Shown here in pieces: positions 41,933-51,163 of a stretch of DNA of 51,163 nucleotides. Source of the DNA: Cafeteria roenbergensis (lineage: Eukaryota; Sar; Bigyra; Bicosoecida; Cafeteriaceae). Location: NCBI GenBank assembly GCA_008330645.1, contig VLTN01000105.1:1-51163 (forward strand), read 5' to 3'. Position 1 is the first letter of the stretch. Each line of letters begins with the position of its first letter. The position numbers and the translations under genes were made by a program. A model generated the notes under the pieces. It was not told where the DNA came from. It ran no database searches and saw nothing but the letters and a program-made list of their open reading frames with translations.

Positions 41933-44536
41933 TCACGACCATGCCTCGACCTGGTACCGGCCCGCAGCCTGCATCGCGCCGATGTGGCGCTTGGCGTCGA
42001 CCGCGGCCATGCCCTTGCGCGCCTGCAGCACCGCGACGAAGACGGCCTCCACGTCTGACGGCATGCGCTTGGCGGAGCCACAGATTACCACCCGCCCTTG
42101 GGGGTGCGTCAGCACATGCGCAACCGCGTCGGCGTCCTGGGCGATCCTTGCTTGCACGTAGACCTTGCCGTCGGGCCCCACGTCCGGGCCGCCGTCGCGC
42201 GAAAACGCCGTGCGCAGCGCTCCCAGCTCCCCCGCAGCCACCATGCCCCACCAGTCAGACTTGAAGTAGAAGTCGCTGCCCGCACTGCGGCACCCAAAGT
42301 AGAGGCGGGGAAAGGCTGCGGCGACTTCGCCGGCTCTCGCGAAGCCGCCCGGGGAGGCAACCACAGCGGCGTGGCCTCCGCCCCCTCTGCCGGCTGCAGC
42401 CAGCAGCTCTGCCCGCTCCTGCAGCAGCGCCCTGATGGGCGCGACGCCCGTCCCTGGGCCCACGAGGATCGCGGGAGGGCTCGCGATCGCGCCGGACGCG
42501 TCGACCGAGCACAGCGGGGGAAGGGTTCCCGGCCGCAGCCACACTGCCACGCGTGCGCCAGGCGAGAGGGAAGCCAGCCACGAGGAGCACACGCCCCTCT
42601 TGCGCCGGCCCAGCGGGGTCCGGAAATCGACGACCGCGACGCAGAGGTCAACAGCCCCCGGCAGCCGCAGCGGGGAGGCGGCCACGGAGAACTCGCGCGG
42701 GCGGAGCGGTCCGACGAGCTCCAGGAGGTGCGCCAGCGGCACTGCAACGGACGGGAAGTCGAACAGCACCTCGGCCCAGGAGCGGGCCTCGCGCTCGACG
42801 TAGTCGCAGTACAGCTGCCCGCCCCCGGGCCCTCCCAGCTCTGCCAGCTTCTCGGCCTCCTCCTCGTCAGTTGCGAAGAAGGACAGCTGTGCCAGGGCAG
42901 ACCGCGACGGCCGGCCAAGCAGGTCCAGGCACTGGGTGAAGAGCTGCTCGGTCGACACCCGCCTGGGCAGGCGGGTTGCGGGACTCAGGGGCAGAGCTTT
43001 GCCTGAGAAGAGCTGCCCGGGAGGCCAAGGATCCACCTCCGCCGTGGGGACGGCCGGCGCTGCCGCCGCGACCGCGGAGTCTGGATCGGCATGCGGCCCG
43101 ACGAGGCGGTGCTCCTGGTGCGATCTCAGCATGGACATGGCGGTCTCGCAGCCGGCGGCAAGCGCGCTGCCCACCATTCGTCCTTCCAGCGCCGGCTCCC
43201 GCACGGTCACCTCCAGGACCTCACTCCACCTGAGACCCAGGCGGGCGGCGAGCCGCCGGAGCTCGGCATCGGCCTCCGGACCGGCGTTTCGCGGCTGGAC
43301 GCAGCACACGTCACCCGCGCGGAAGCCGATCCCGCACCCCGCGACGTTGAGGCGGATCGCCCGTGTGTCTTGGGACCAGGCCGCAGCCGAGACGCGCACA
43401 TTGGAAGCCACCACCGCCTCCACTGCCCCCCGTGTGCCTCTGATGCACGTCGCTCCCGCTGTGCCCTCCGCCTTGCCGCGTGTGGTGGAGGACGCCCTGC
43501 CAGCCGCGATAGCCGCTGCCTCCGGCACGGGCACAGCGGTCGGGGCTCGCGCTCCAGGGGCCACGCCCTCAAACTCCCCATCTTCGGCGGTCCCGTACGA
43601 CACTGCAGGCGCGAGTCCCGCCAGAAAGCCGCCGGAAAGCGACGGGTCGGCATCCAGTGCGGCAGCGCCGAACTGACGGCGAACGCGAAACCGGGTGGCG
43701 AGGGAGCGGGGCCGGTCGAGGCCGCCGGGCTCTGCTGCTGCCGCTGCGAGAGCCTCCTGCCTCGCCGGGGGGAGGAACCTGGCGATGGCAGTGGGCCACA
43801 GAGAATCGCGCAGCCACGCATCGACGTCGCCCTCTAAGCCGGCAGGGCTCTGCTCATCGGCCAAGCCACGCGCGCACAGCTCCTGGGCACCGAGCTGGCC
43901 CAGCCGGACGCTGAGCTTCCGCGCAACCACATTGAACTTGGAATAGCTGCGAAAAGAGAACATGGCGACGCAGAAGCGTCACGCCCGGGACGTTGGGCAC
44001 GGCCGAAGGGCTGGCCTTGGCGGGAATGCTCGGCCGGAATCGGGCAGGCTCACCTCGAGTCCCCTAGGCCGAGCACAGCCACTCGAACTGAAGACAGGCC
44101 AGACGGTGGCAGGTCTGCCCTCGTCATCACGCGCCAAAACTCTCGCATGTTGTCGGGAGGCGCGCCATCGCCGGTCGTCGAGGCCACAAAGACGACATAC
44201 TCAGCCTTCGAAAGCCGGCCAAGCTGCGGCAAGTACCCATCCATTGACGAAAGCTGAACAGAGAAGCCGCGGTTCTCGCCTTGCCTTGCGATTCGCTCGG
44301 CTACATCCTGCAACAGGCCAGGGGGAGAAGAGGGACAGAAGCACAGCCGAGGAACGGTTGCTGGTGACTCCACTTGCGGGCGGCCGGGCCCAGCGTGGCA
44401 GACCATGCAACAGGCTCCGAAGCCTCCCGGCACCTCTCCGCGCTTGCCGCCGCACCTGCGCTGTGCCAGTCTGAGAGCCGAACAGGACGAGCAGGTTTGT
44501 CAGCTTCACAGGCTCCGTGCCTTGGTCTGCCATCAA
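41933..44536 (-). CDS. NDOR1: NADPH-dependent diflavin oxidoreductase (NDOR1/Tah18)
   Basis: Passes electrons from NADPH through FAD and FMN to the Dre2/CIAPIN1 Fe-S protein in cytosolic iron-sulfur assembly. Three exons, 44536-44456, 44307-44054 and 43946-41933, give 782 aa. Introns are GTGCGG/TTGCAG and GTGAGC/TCGCAG. FMN domain: LLVLFGSQTGTAQ|DVAERIA (splice 1), VVFVASTTGDGAPPDNMREF and VLGLGDS|SYSKFNVVARKL (splice 2). Then DAWLRDSLW, the connecting/FAD domain with LLGRPSRSALAQLSFFATDE and REFSVAASP (about 527), and the NADPH lobe VGPGTGVAPIRALLQER (about 605) with YFGCR and VVICGSAKRMP. Order and the STTGDGAPPDN and SFFATDEEEAEKL signatures separate it from P450 reductase and methionine synthase reductase. 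It lacks the N-terminal membrane anchor of P450 reductase. It lies in tandem upstream of the NDC1-like gene. Confidence 0.92.
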
Positions 44537-45250
44537 AGCCTCGTGCCACGCAAGCGAACGACGGAAGGACTCTCTGACTTGCGTTCCTGCTTATCACCAC
44601 GCAGCAGCCTCGTGGGCTTCTCGGGTGCGCTGAGGACGTGGGTCAGCTGCGATTGCGCCGAAAAGCTTGCTGCAATCAAATATCTGCTTGGACCTCGCAA
44701 ACGATGAAGAAGCAAGCGCCACTTGGGCCGTGATTGCGGGGATTGCTGGCTGGATGGCGGATGGACCGCGCCAACCACAGCCTTCGGCCTGCTCGGCTCG
44801 TCGGCCTGCAGGAAAATCATGTCCGGGAGGAAGGCCACTTGACATGCCCCAATAACCGCGCGCCCACGCAGAGCTCCAGGTGCTGCCTGGGTCAATCGAA
44901 CGGGGCGAGCAGTGCGACAAACGAGCGAGATTGGCGTGGCGCGCAAGGATTCGTCTGGCAGGACATCGGTTGGCGCAGCGGAGAGCAGCTGCTGCTCACA
45001 CACGCAACCCCAACAAACCAGAGAAAGCTACTGGGCGAAAAGAGGCACACGGCATTCGCTCCAGACTCATGCACTCCCGGATGGCTTCAGCGCCAACAAG
45101 GGACTTGCAATACGATCGCAGTCATGACCTCGCTCGTGACAGAGCGGAAAGACAAGAAAAAGGCTTCGATTCGCAAAACCAAGACTCCACTCTTGAAAAC
45201 GTCAAAGTTGAGACGAAGACGCAAGCAGCCTTGCCGCCGGTCTCGCACGA
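44537..45250. other. Intergenic between two minus-strand genes
   Basis: About 710 bases, less GC-rich than the genes. It should contain the NDOR1 promoter and the 3' region of the TIG gene. No tRNA, repeat or ORF is supported. Confidence 0.45.
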
Positions 45251-48200
45251 TCAGGCTTTGGAGGCTCGCTTCGCCAGCATCGTCCGAGTGTAGGTGACTT
45301 CTGCTCCTTCGCCAGCAGCCTTCGTGATGGTTCCGAGCGACTGATCGAGACGAGCGCTTTCGATTGAGCCGTCCTTTCGGCCGTCGAGAGCCAAGCCAGT
45401 CGCTCTCTGGACATGATCAGAAACGGGACCTGCCACAGCCGACGAGGTGGAATTGACCGTCGCGGGCAAGACAAGCTGCGCTGGTGCCGCGCCCGCTCCG
45501 GGAAGAGGGTTCACAACGCCCTCACTGCCCGGGCTCGCTGGCTTGGGAGATCGAAGTGGCACCAAGGATCGCCGGGACGACGACCTCTCGTTGGATGACA
45601 ATGCTGGGGACGCAGGGCCAGTCCGTGACGCCCTCGCGAGGAGGCTTCGTGCCCCAGTTGCAGAATCTGTGCTCCCGAGAGGCCCGAACCTGCGGCTACG
45701 TAGTGATCGTGACCTTGGACGACCGATTGACCTTGCCACGTCGCTCTCGTGGGCATGCCGTTGCGCACGGCGCAGCTGCGACCGAGCATCGTTGAAGTTG
45801 GCTTGGAGGCTCCGAGCATGTGCCCGTACGGCTTCCCATTGGAGCTTATCAGGCGGATCTTCGCTGTCGAGGATGCCCCCAGCAATGTCTGCTTGTCCAG
45901 CCTCGCTGGAGGCCCTGGAAGACGCAGCAGCCGACTGCTCCATGAGGATATCTCCCCCGCCAAGGCCTGACCCGCCGGCGGACACGCGCGCCTTGGTCTT
46001 GTCGTCCTCGCCCGAGATCTTCTTGGCCATCTTCTCGCGCTTGGCCCGCGTCGTGCACAGGGCAACGCACCACGCCGCCCGCTCGGGGTTGAGCATGAAG
46101 AAGACCTCGAAGGCCAGCAGGAGCCCGAAGTACACGCAGGAGAGCAGGATCAGCGTGGCCACCGCGATGGCGAGCTGGTCGTACTCCTCCGTGTAGTAGG
46201 ACATGAGCTCCGGGTCGTTGAAGCGGTTGGACAGGAACATGATCCCCGACAGGTTCACCAGCACGCCGCACGCGAGCAAGACCGACTCCACGGCGTTGTA
46301 GTCGACCAGGAACATGGCGAAGCTCACGTTCGTGGCCTTGTCCTCCTCCAGGTCCGCAACGGCGGCGCCGAGCGCCGCATCGCGCCAGGCCCCGGTGCGA
46401 GCCCCGCCCGGGTTGTACGCCTCCTCCACGGCGGTCATCTCCTCCCGGATGCGCCAGTGGTCGCTGCGGGTGTGCAGGGTGTCGGCGATGCCGGCCTGCA
46501 GCAGGTGGTGGCGAACCGTGCGGTCGTAGTCGCTGGGGCTCATGTACGGCAGGTTGCGCACCTGCAGCGCGTACGCGCCGAACATGACCAGCAGCGAGAA
46601 CGCAAGCTGGTACGACGGCGTCGAGCGGAACATGAGCGCGGTGAAGGCGATGAGGAACTTGCGGAGCAGGATGAGCGCGATCCAGTACGTGGCCTTGCCG
46701 GGGCGGAACAGGTAGTAGAGGCGGTTGTACTTGCGGCGGAACAGCCACACCTCCTCCGTCATGTACTCGCGGGTCTTGTACCGCGGGTCGCGGGCGGCGA
46801 GGGCACGGCAGACCTGGTCGCGCTTCACGATGAGCTTGTTCCGGCGGAGCACCAGCAGCGACAGCAGCGGGTAGGCAGCCACGTACACCCACCATGGCTA
46901 CGAGGCCGAAGGGGAAGAGCGTCAGGTGCACGTCCGACTCGAAGCAGACGACGTCGGTCATGCCGCTCATGTACAGGTTGCCGTCGGGGGGGTCGGTGGG
47001 CGAGCAGTTGAACACGTCGAGGGTCATGCGGGTCAGCGTCAGGTAGCCCACGTACATCATGACGATGAAGACCGACACCAGCGCGTGAGCGTGCGAGGAC
47101 CGGTCCTTGGCCGCGACGCGCTTGATGAAGGTCTTGTAAGCGTACGACGCGCCGAACACGCTCAGCAGCAGCCCGGCCGCCGTGACGGGAAGCGCCATGA
47201 CCAGGAGCCACTTGAGGCTGAAGGTCACCTCGGGGATGGCGCACTCGGGCGCAGCGAGCTCGATGTTGAGGTTGAACGCGCTGAGCCAGCGGAAGAGGCC
47301 CTTGAGGATGTTGGGCCAGCGCACGCGCGCGCGGGCGAAGAGCGCCAGGACCTGGAAGTAGTCCACGCCGATGGCCACGAAGGCAATGTTCACCTGCCGC
47401 GCGTTGAGCATCCACGCCCGCGAAGGACAGCACCGCCGCCGCGAGGAAGAAGAGCACGAAGATCAGCCACGGCTGGTCGGGGCACTTCTCGCACTCGCCG
47501 TTGATGCGGTAGTACTTGCCCTGCACGCACTGCGAGCACCGCTCCGACGTGTATCCCTCGCTGCACAGGTTCGCGCCGAGGCAGGCCCACTTGGGCTCGC
47601 AGGGCGCGAAGGCAGGGCACTCCTCGCGGGCCTGCCGCTTCTCGTGGCACGCGGGGTGGGGCGTCGTGTAGTTGAAGCGCCACCAGCCCGGCAGCGACAC
47701 CACCAGGTCGTACATCTGCTCGTCGCCGTCGGAGCAGTTCGCCCCGAGCGCGTCCACGGAGCACTTGAGGCACTCCTCGCCGCGCAGCCCGTAGTACAGC
47801 GGCGCCTTGCACTCGGTGATGAACATCTCCTCGAAGTCGTACAGCACGAACGGCTCCGTGCGGTTGGCCACGAGGATGGTCACGTTCTTGGGGCCCACCA
47901 CGTCCGTCGCGGGAGAGCACTGCAGCGAGCCGTCGTTCAGCCACTCCGCGCCCTCGCACGGGATGTCGTTCACCGTGATGGCCACCGCGGTCGGCTCCCA
48001 GCCGAAGTTCTTGCCCCGGATCACCACGCGCTCGCCGAGCGCGTCGGGGGTGTTGGGCATCAGGCTGGTCACGATGGGCGGGTCGTACGCGAACACGGCG
48101 CCGGCGCTCGGCGCGTTGCGGCGGTTTCCGATGCTCACATGCACCCCGAGCCTGTCGCCGAAGCCCTGCGGCGCCTCGCACGTGATGCGGTTGTGCGTCT

Positions 48201-51163
48201 GGGAGACCACCCGGCACTCCCGGCCGCCGATGGACACGAACGCGCCGCTCCGGCCGAACGACTCCCCCTCCACCAGCAGGGCATACCCGCCGCGGGTGTC
48301 GAAGCACTCCGCGGGCACGTAGCGGCTGGCCTCGCGCGTGGCGCCACCTGGAAGGTTCACAAGGTACACGCGCTCCCTGTCTTGGCACGCTGCCGGGTCC
48401 TTGTCCGCGCGGCTCACGCCGTCAACCACGGGCGGGTCGTACGAGAACGTGACGGCCTCGCGCGACGCCTGCCCGCCCACCGTAACGCGCACGGTGAGGT
48501 CCTCGCCGAAGCCCTCCGGCATGAAGAAGCGGATCGTGGTGTCGTTGTGCAGCAAAACGTCCTCGGCAGGCACCGCGATGACCATGCCGACGCCCGCGTC
48601 CAGCAGGGCCTCCGAGGGCCGCAGCTCGACGGCGCCACTCGTTCCCAGGTCCGCGCCGACCACGGTCACGACCAGGCGCTCTCCGGGGATCTCGGTCATG
48701 CGGTCTGCGGAGATGGTCGGTCGCGTCCTGCCCGAAGTGGGCCCGTGGGCGGGCACCACAGCCTGCACAACGGGGCGGTTGTACGAGTACCGCACACCGT
48801 CGTCCGAGGTCTGGTCGCGCGAACCGCCACCGCCACCGGCAGCGACACTCCCTGGCCGTGGCTCGTGCGGCACTCCACGGCGGTCATCGAGGAGGAGAGC
48901 ACGGTGCAGTTGTACGGCCCGAGGTGCACCACGGGCCGCGTCGGGCCCAGGTCCTTGCCCCGAATCACGACAACCTGGCCGCCGAGGGTCGGGGCCTGGG
49001 GCGCCCCGGGGCCGATGCTCGCCACGCTGGGCCGCCGGTACCGCACCATCGGCGAGCCGGAGAGGCGCGACGACTGCGCTCCTACGACGAACTCGACGGG
49101 GTGGCGGCGGCCGTCCCCCAGAGGCAGAGTCACGACTAGCTCGCTGTCCGAGTGCGAGATGATCGCCAAGGGCAGGACCTGGCCCGTGTAGGCGCTCGTC
49201 AGCGTGAACTGGCGCTGGCTGTCGAACTCAGGGCGGCCGAAGCCCTCGCCTCGGACCACTGCCACGGCGCCGGCCGTCGGAATGCCGCCATCCTCGTTCT
49301 CGGCGGCGTCCACGAAGCTGTGGATCTTGTTCGTGTCGGGGTCGGGTCCAGGTCCCGGGCCACCACCGAGTCGATGCGCGGCGGGGAGTACGAGAAGGTC
49401 AGCTCGGACGCGCGCGACCGACCGCCTGGCACGCCGATGAGCACGGGCAGGCCGGCGCCCACGCCGGGCGGCGTGATGCAGCGGATGGTCTCCTGCCGTC
49501 CCGCGCCTCCTCCGGGGTGGCGGCCTTCTTCTCGTAGACGGGGCACGCGAAGGAGTCCCCGAACGGTGACCTGGATCTGCGTCAGGTCCGTCACGGTGTC
49601 GATGTCCGGACACGCCCGCGACGAAGAACTCCTCGCCGCCCACTGTCTTCATGTCCTCCCACTCGCCTTGGCCCTCGAGCGCGTTGAAGTTGGGCACCGG
49701 CTTCTTGAAGTAGAACACGTTGGACGACACACCGTCCACCTCCACAGAGCAGGCGAGCTCTCGTCCGCGTTTCGCGGATCTGGGATGATGAACATGATCT
49801 GGCCGTGGGTCCAGGACTCTGGCGCAACCGGGACGCCGTCCACCTTGATGGACCCGCAGCCCTGGCTGCCGCTGCAGAAGGACTCGCCCTCCACGAAAAC
49901 GCGAAGCAGGCCCGTCTCCACTTGCTGGCCGGTCCGGCGCGATGTTCGTAATGAACGGAGCGTCGTAGCGGAACGGCACCACCGCCGAGGGCACACCGTC
50001 CACGAGCAGCAGCAGCTCCCGCGAGGCGGCCGAAGCCCTCGGGGCACCTCGAAGTCCACGTAGTGCGAGCCGTCCTTGAGAGACCCGGACATTCGCGATT
50101 GCCGGCCGCTCCAGCGACCCCAGCCACAGCTCCACCTCCGCGGCCCTCGCTGATGAGTCGCCGGTCCAGAGGGAGCCGAAGTGGGCGTCCATCACGGCCT
50201 TGGCCGGAAGTGCATGCCCGCCGCGTTGAGCAGCACGGACAGCTCCGAGAGCGGCCACTTTGACCCCCGAAAGTCCTGACCGGTCACTCGACCAGCACGC
50301 CGCCGTTCGTGGCGGAGTTGCCTGGGGTCGTGGCGTTGATCACAGGGCGTGCATACGACGTCGACACGCTGCTGAGCGGGCTCGCCTGCCCCTTGACAGT
50401 CACGACCCAGCGCAGCACGCGGCCCCGTGCCGGGCACAGTTTGGCAGCGGATCTCCTTGTGCGGAACGGACACGTGGCACCCGTGGGCCGCGAAACTCCG
50501 ACCGGTCGGGCCCGTAACGTCACGGACTGCAGGTACTTGCCACGGAGAAGTAGTTGCCCTGGATGAACGATCTCCTGGCCGCCGTTGGTCGAAGCGTCTG
50601 CCGCCGCCGGGCCAGCGAAGACCCGTGATCTCGGGCGGTGGTTAGTCCGTGGTGGGCTGACCGAGGCCTGCTCGTCGACGTGATGGACCATGTCAGGTCC
50701 TCGCCGCGCCGACGTCGGTGGTGCACTGAATCAGCGTGTGCGCCGTGACCACGCTGCAGTCCTGCGCCGAGAACTCCGCCGACCCCTTGGCGTACGTCGC
50801 GTTCTGCACACCGTGGCGAGCCCTCCGAAGTTGCGACCCTCGCCATGAACACGACTCCTGACCCGCCGTGTCGGCGTTCCGTGAGCGCCGGCCGCGGTAG
50901 AAGCTCACCACAGGCGGGTGAGTAGTTGGTCGGCATGTCCAGCATGCGGGCGGTGCGCTGGAGCCGATCTCCAGCTCCCAGACCAGCTCCCGCCCAGTGC
51001 CCCTCCGTCATGATGCACCGACCTGCTCGTGCGGCACCGTGACGCGGCAGTCGCGCGCGGTGGTATGCGGGCCAGCTCGGGCCGCCCTGCCGTACATGGC
51101 CAGCGGAGCCAAGGCCGGCGATGACGTTGCCGTCCGCGTCCAGCTGCGTGACGGGGCGAAGTT
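45251..51163 (-). CDS. Multi-IPT/TIG-domain polytopic membrane protein (5' truncated, frameshifted)
   Basis: The gene runs off the right edge, so its start is missing. From N to C there are many beta-sandwich repeats of IPT/TIG style (ELVVTLPLGDGRRHPVEFVV; GGQVVVIRGKDLGPTRPVVH; ERVVIRGKNFGWEPTAVAIT; RITCEAPQGFGDRLGVHVSI). A Cys-rich module follows (CLKCSVDALGANCSDGD ... CSQCVQGKYYRINGECEKCP), then several helices (WLIFVLFFLAAAVLSFAG; SLKWLLVMALPVTAAGLLLS; TYWIALILLRKFLIAFTALM; LMSYYTEEYDQLAIAVATLI) and a cytosolic Ser/Arg-rich tail ending at 45251. Protists have large surface receptors or adhesins of this design. The frame changes near 46900, 47410 and 48820, and roughly every 100-200 bases beyond 49000, while TIG motifs continue across the breaks. 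The function is unknown. Confidence 0.75.

Noticed and set aside
1-51163. Mobile element, integrated virus or CRISPR-like array
   Set aside because: No transposase, integrase, reverse transcriptase, capsid or spaced-repeat structure was seen. All tandem repeats are simple or coding minisatellites.

Overview
This is nuclear DNA of a GC-rich, gene-dense microbial eukaryote. The genes have short introns of about 100-470 bases that begin mostly GTGAG and end almost always in GCAG. Gene content is purely eukaryotic: TBL1-type LisH-WD40 corepressor, nucleoporin NDC1, TMEM18, CIA diflavin reductase, mitochondrial carrier, ABCA transporter, AP2 and CCCH proteins. No plastid-specific gene, virus, transposon, tRNA or rRNA was recognised. 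The organism cannot be fixed from this window. A GC-rich protist such as a bicosoecid-like stramenopile (Cafeteria type) is my best guess, and a haptophyte or other alga is possible.

Layout. 0.6-1.9 kb: acylated EF-hand protein (+). 3.2-5.2 kb: TBL1-like WD40 gene (-), full of single-base frame breaks. 5.6-6.4 kb: weak acidic/Gly-Ala ORF (+). 6.7-7.9 kb: mitochondrial carrier (-). 8.1-8.8 kb: TMEM18 (-), divergent from a 2-oxoglutarate/Fe(II) oxygenase (+, 9.06-10.6 kb). 11.1-13.6 kb: AP2-domain protein (-). 14.3-18.0 kb: large unknown protein with a mitochondrial-type presequence (-), divergent from argininosuccinate lyase (+, 18.3-20.6 kb). 21.3-24.7 kb: CCCH zinc-finger protein (+). 25.6-32.4 kb: ABCA transporter (-). 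32.8-34.2 kb: ornithine carbamoyltransferase (-), head-to-head with acetylornithine aminotransferase (+, 34.4-36.1 kb). 36.5-41.7 kb: probable NDC1 (-). 41.9-44.5 kb: NDOR1/Tah18 (-). 45.25 kb to the right edge: multi-IPT/TIG membrane protein (-), incomplete and frameshifted.

How the genes relate. Three arginine/ornithine enzymes (acetylornithine aminotransferase, ornithine carbamoyltransferase, argininosuccinate lyase) lie within 18 kb, and all three start with basic, Ser/Ala-rich presequences. A carrier of the acylcarnitine/ornithine branch lies 10 kb away. Together they suggest a loose arginine cluster with a mitochondrial pathway. The two closest genes share a promoter region of about 160 bases. 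The other striking signals are an over-represented octamer GGCAGAGC/GCTCTGCC used in all reading frames, nearly invariant GCAG acceptors, and dense indels near both ends of the window. The indels look like consensus errors, as if the window were a whole contig with weak ends.
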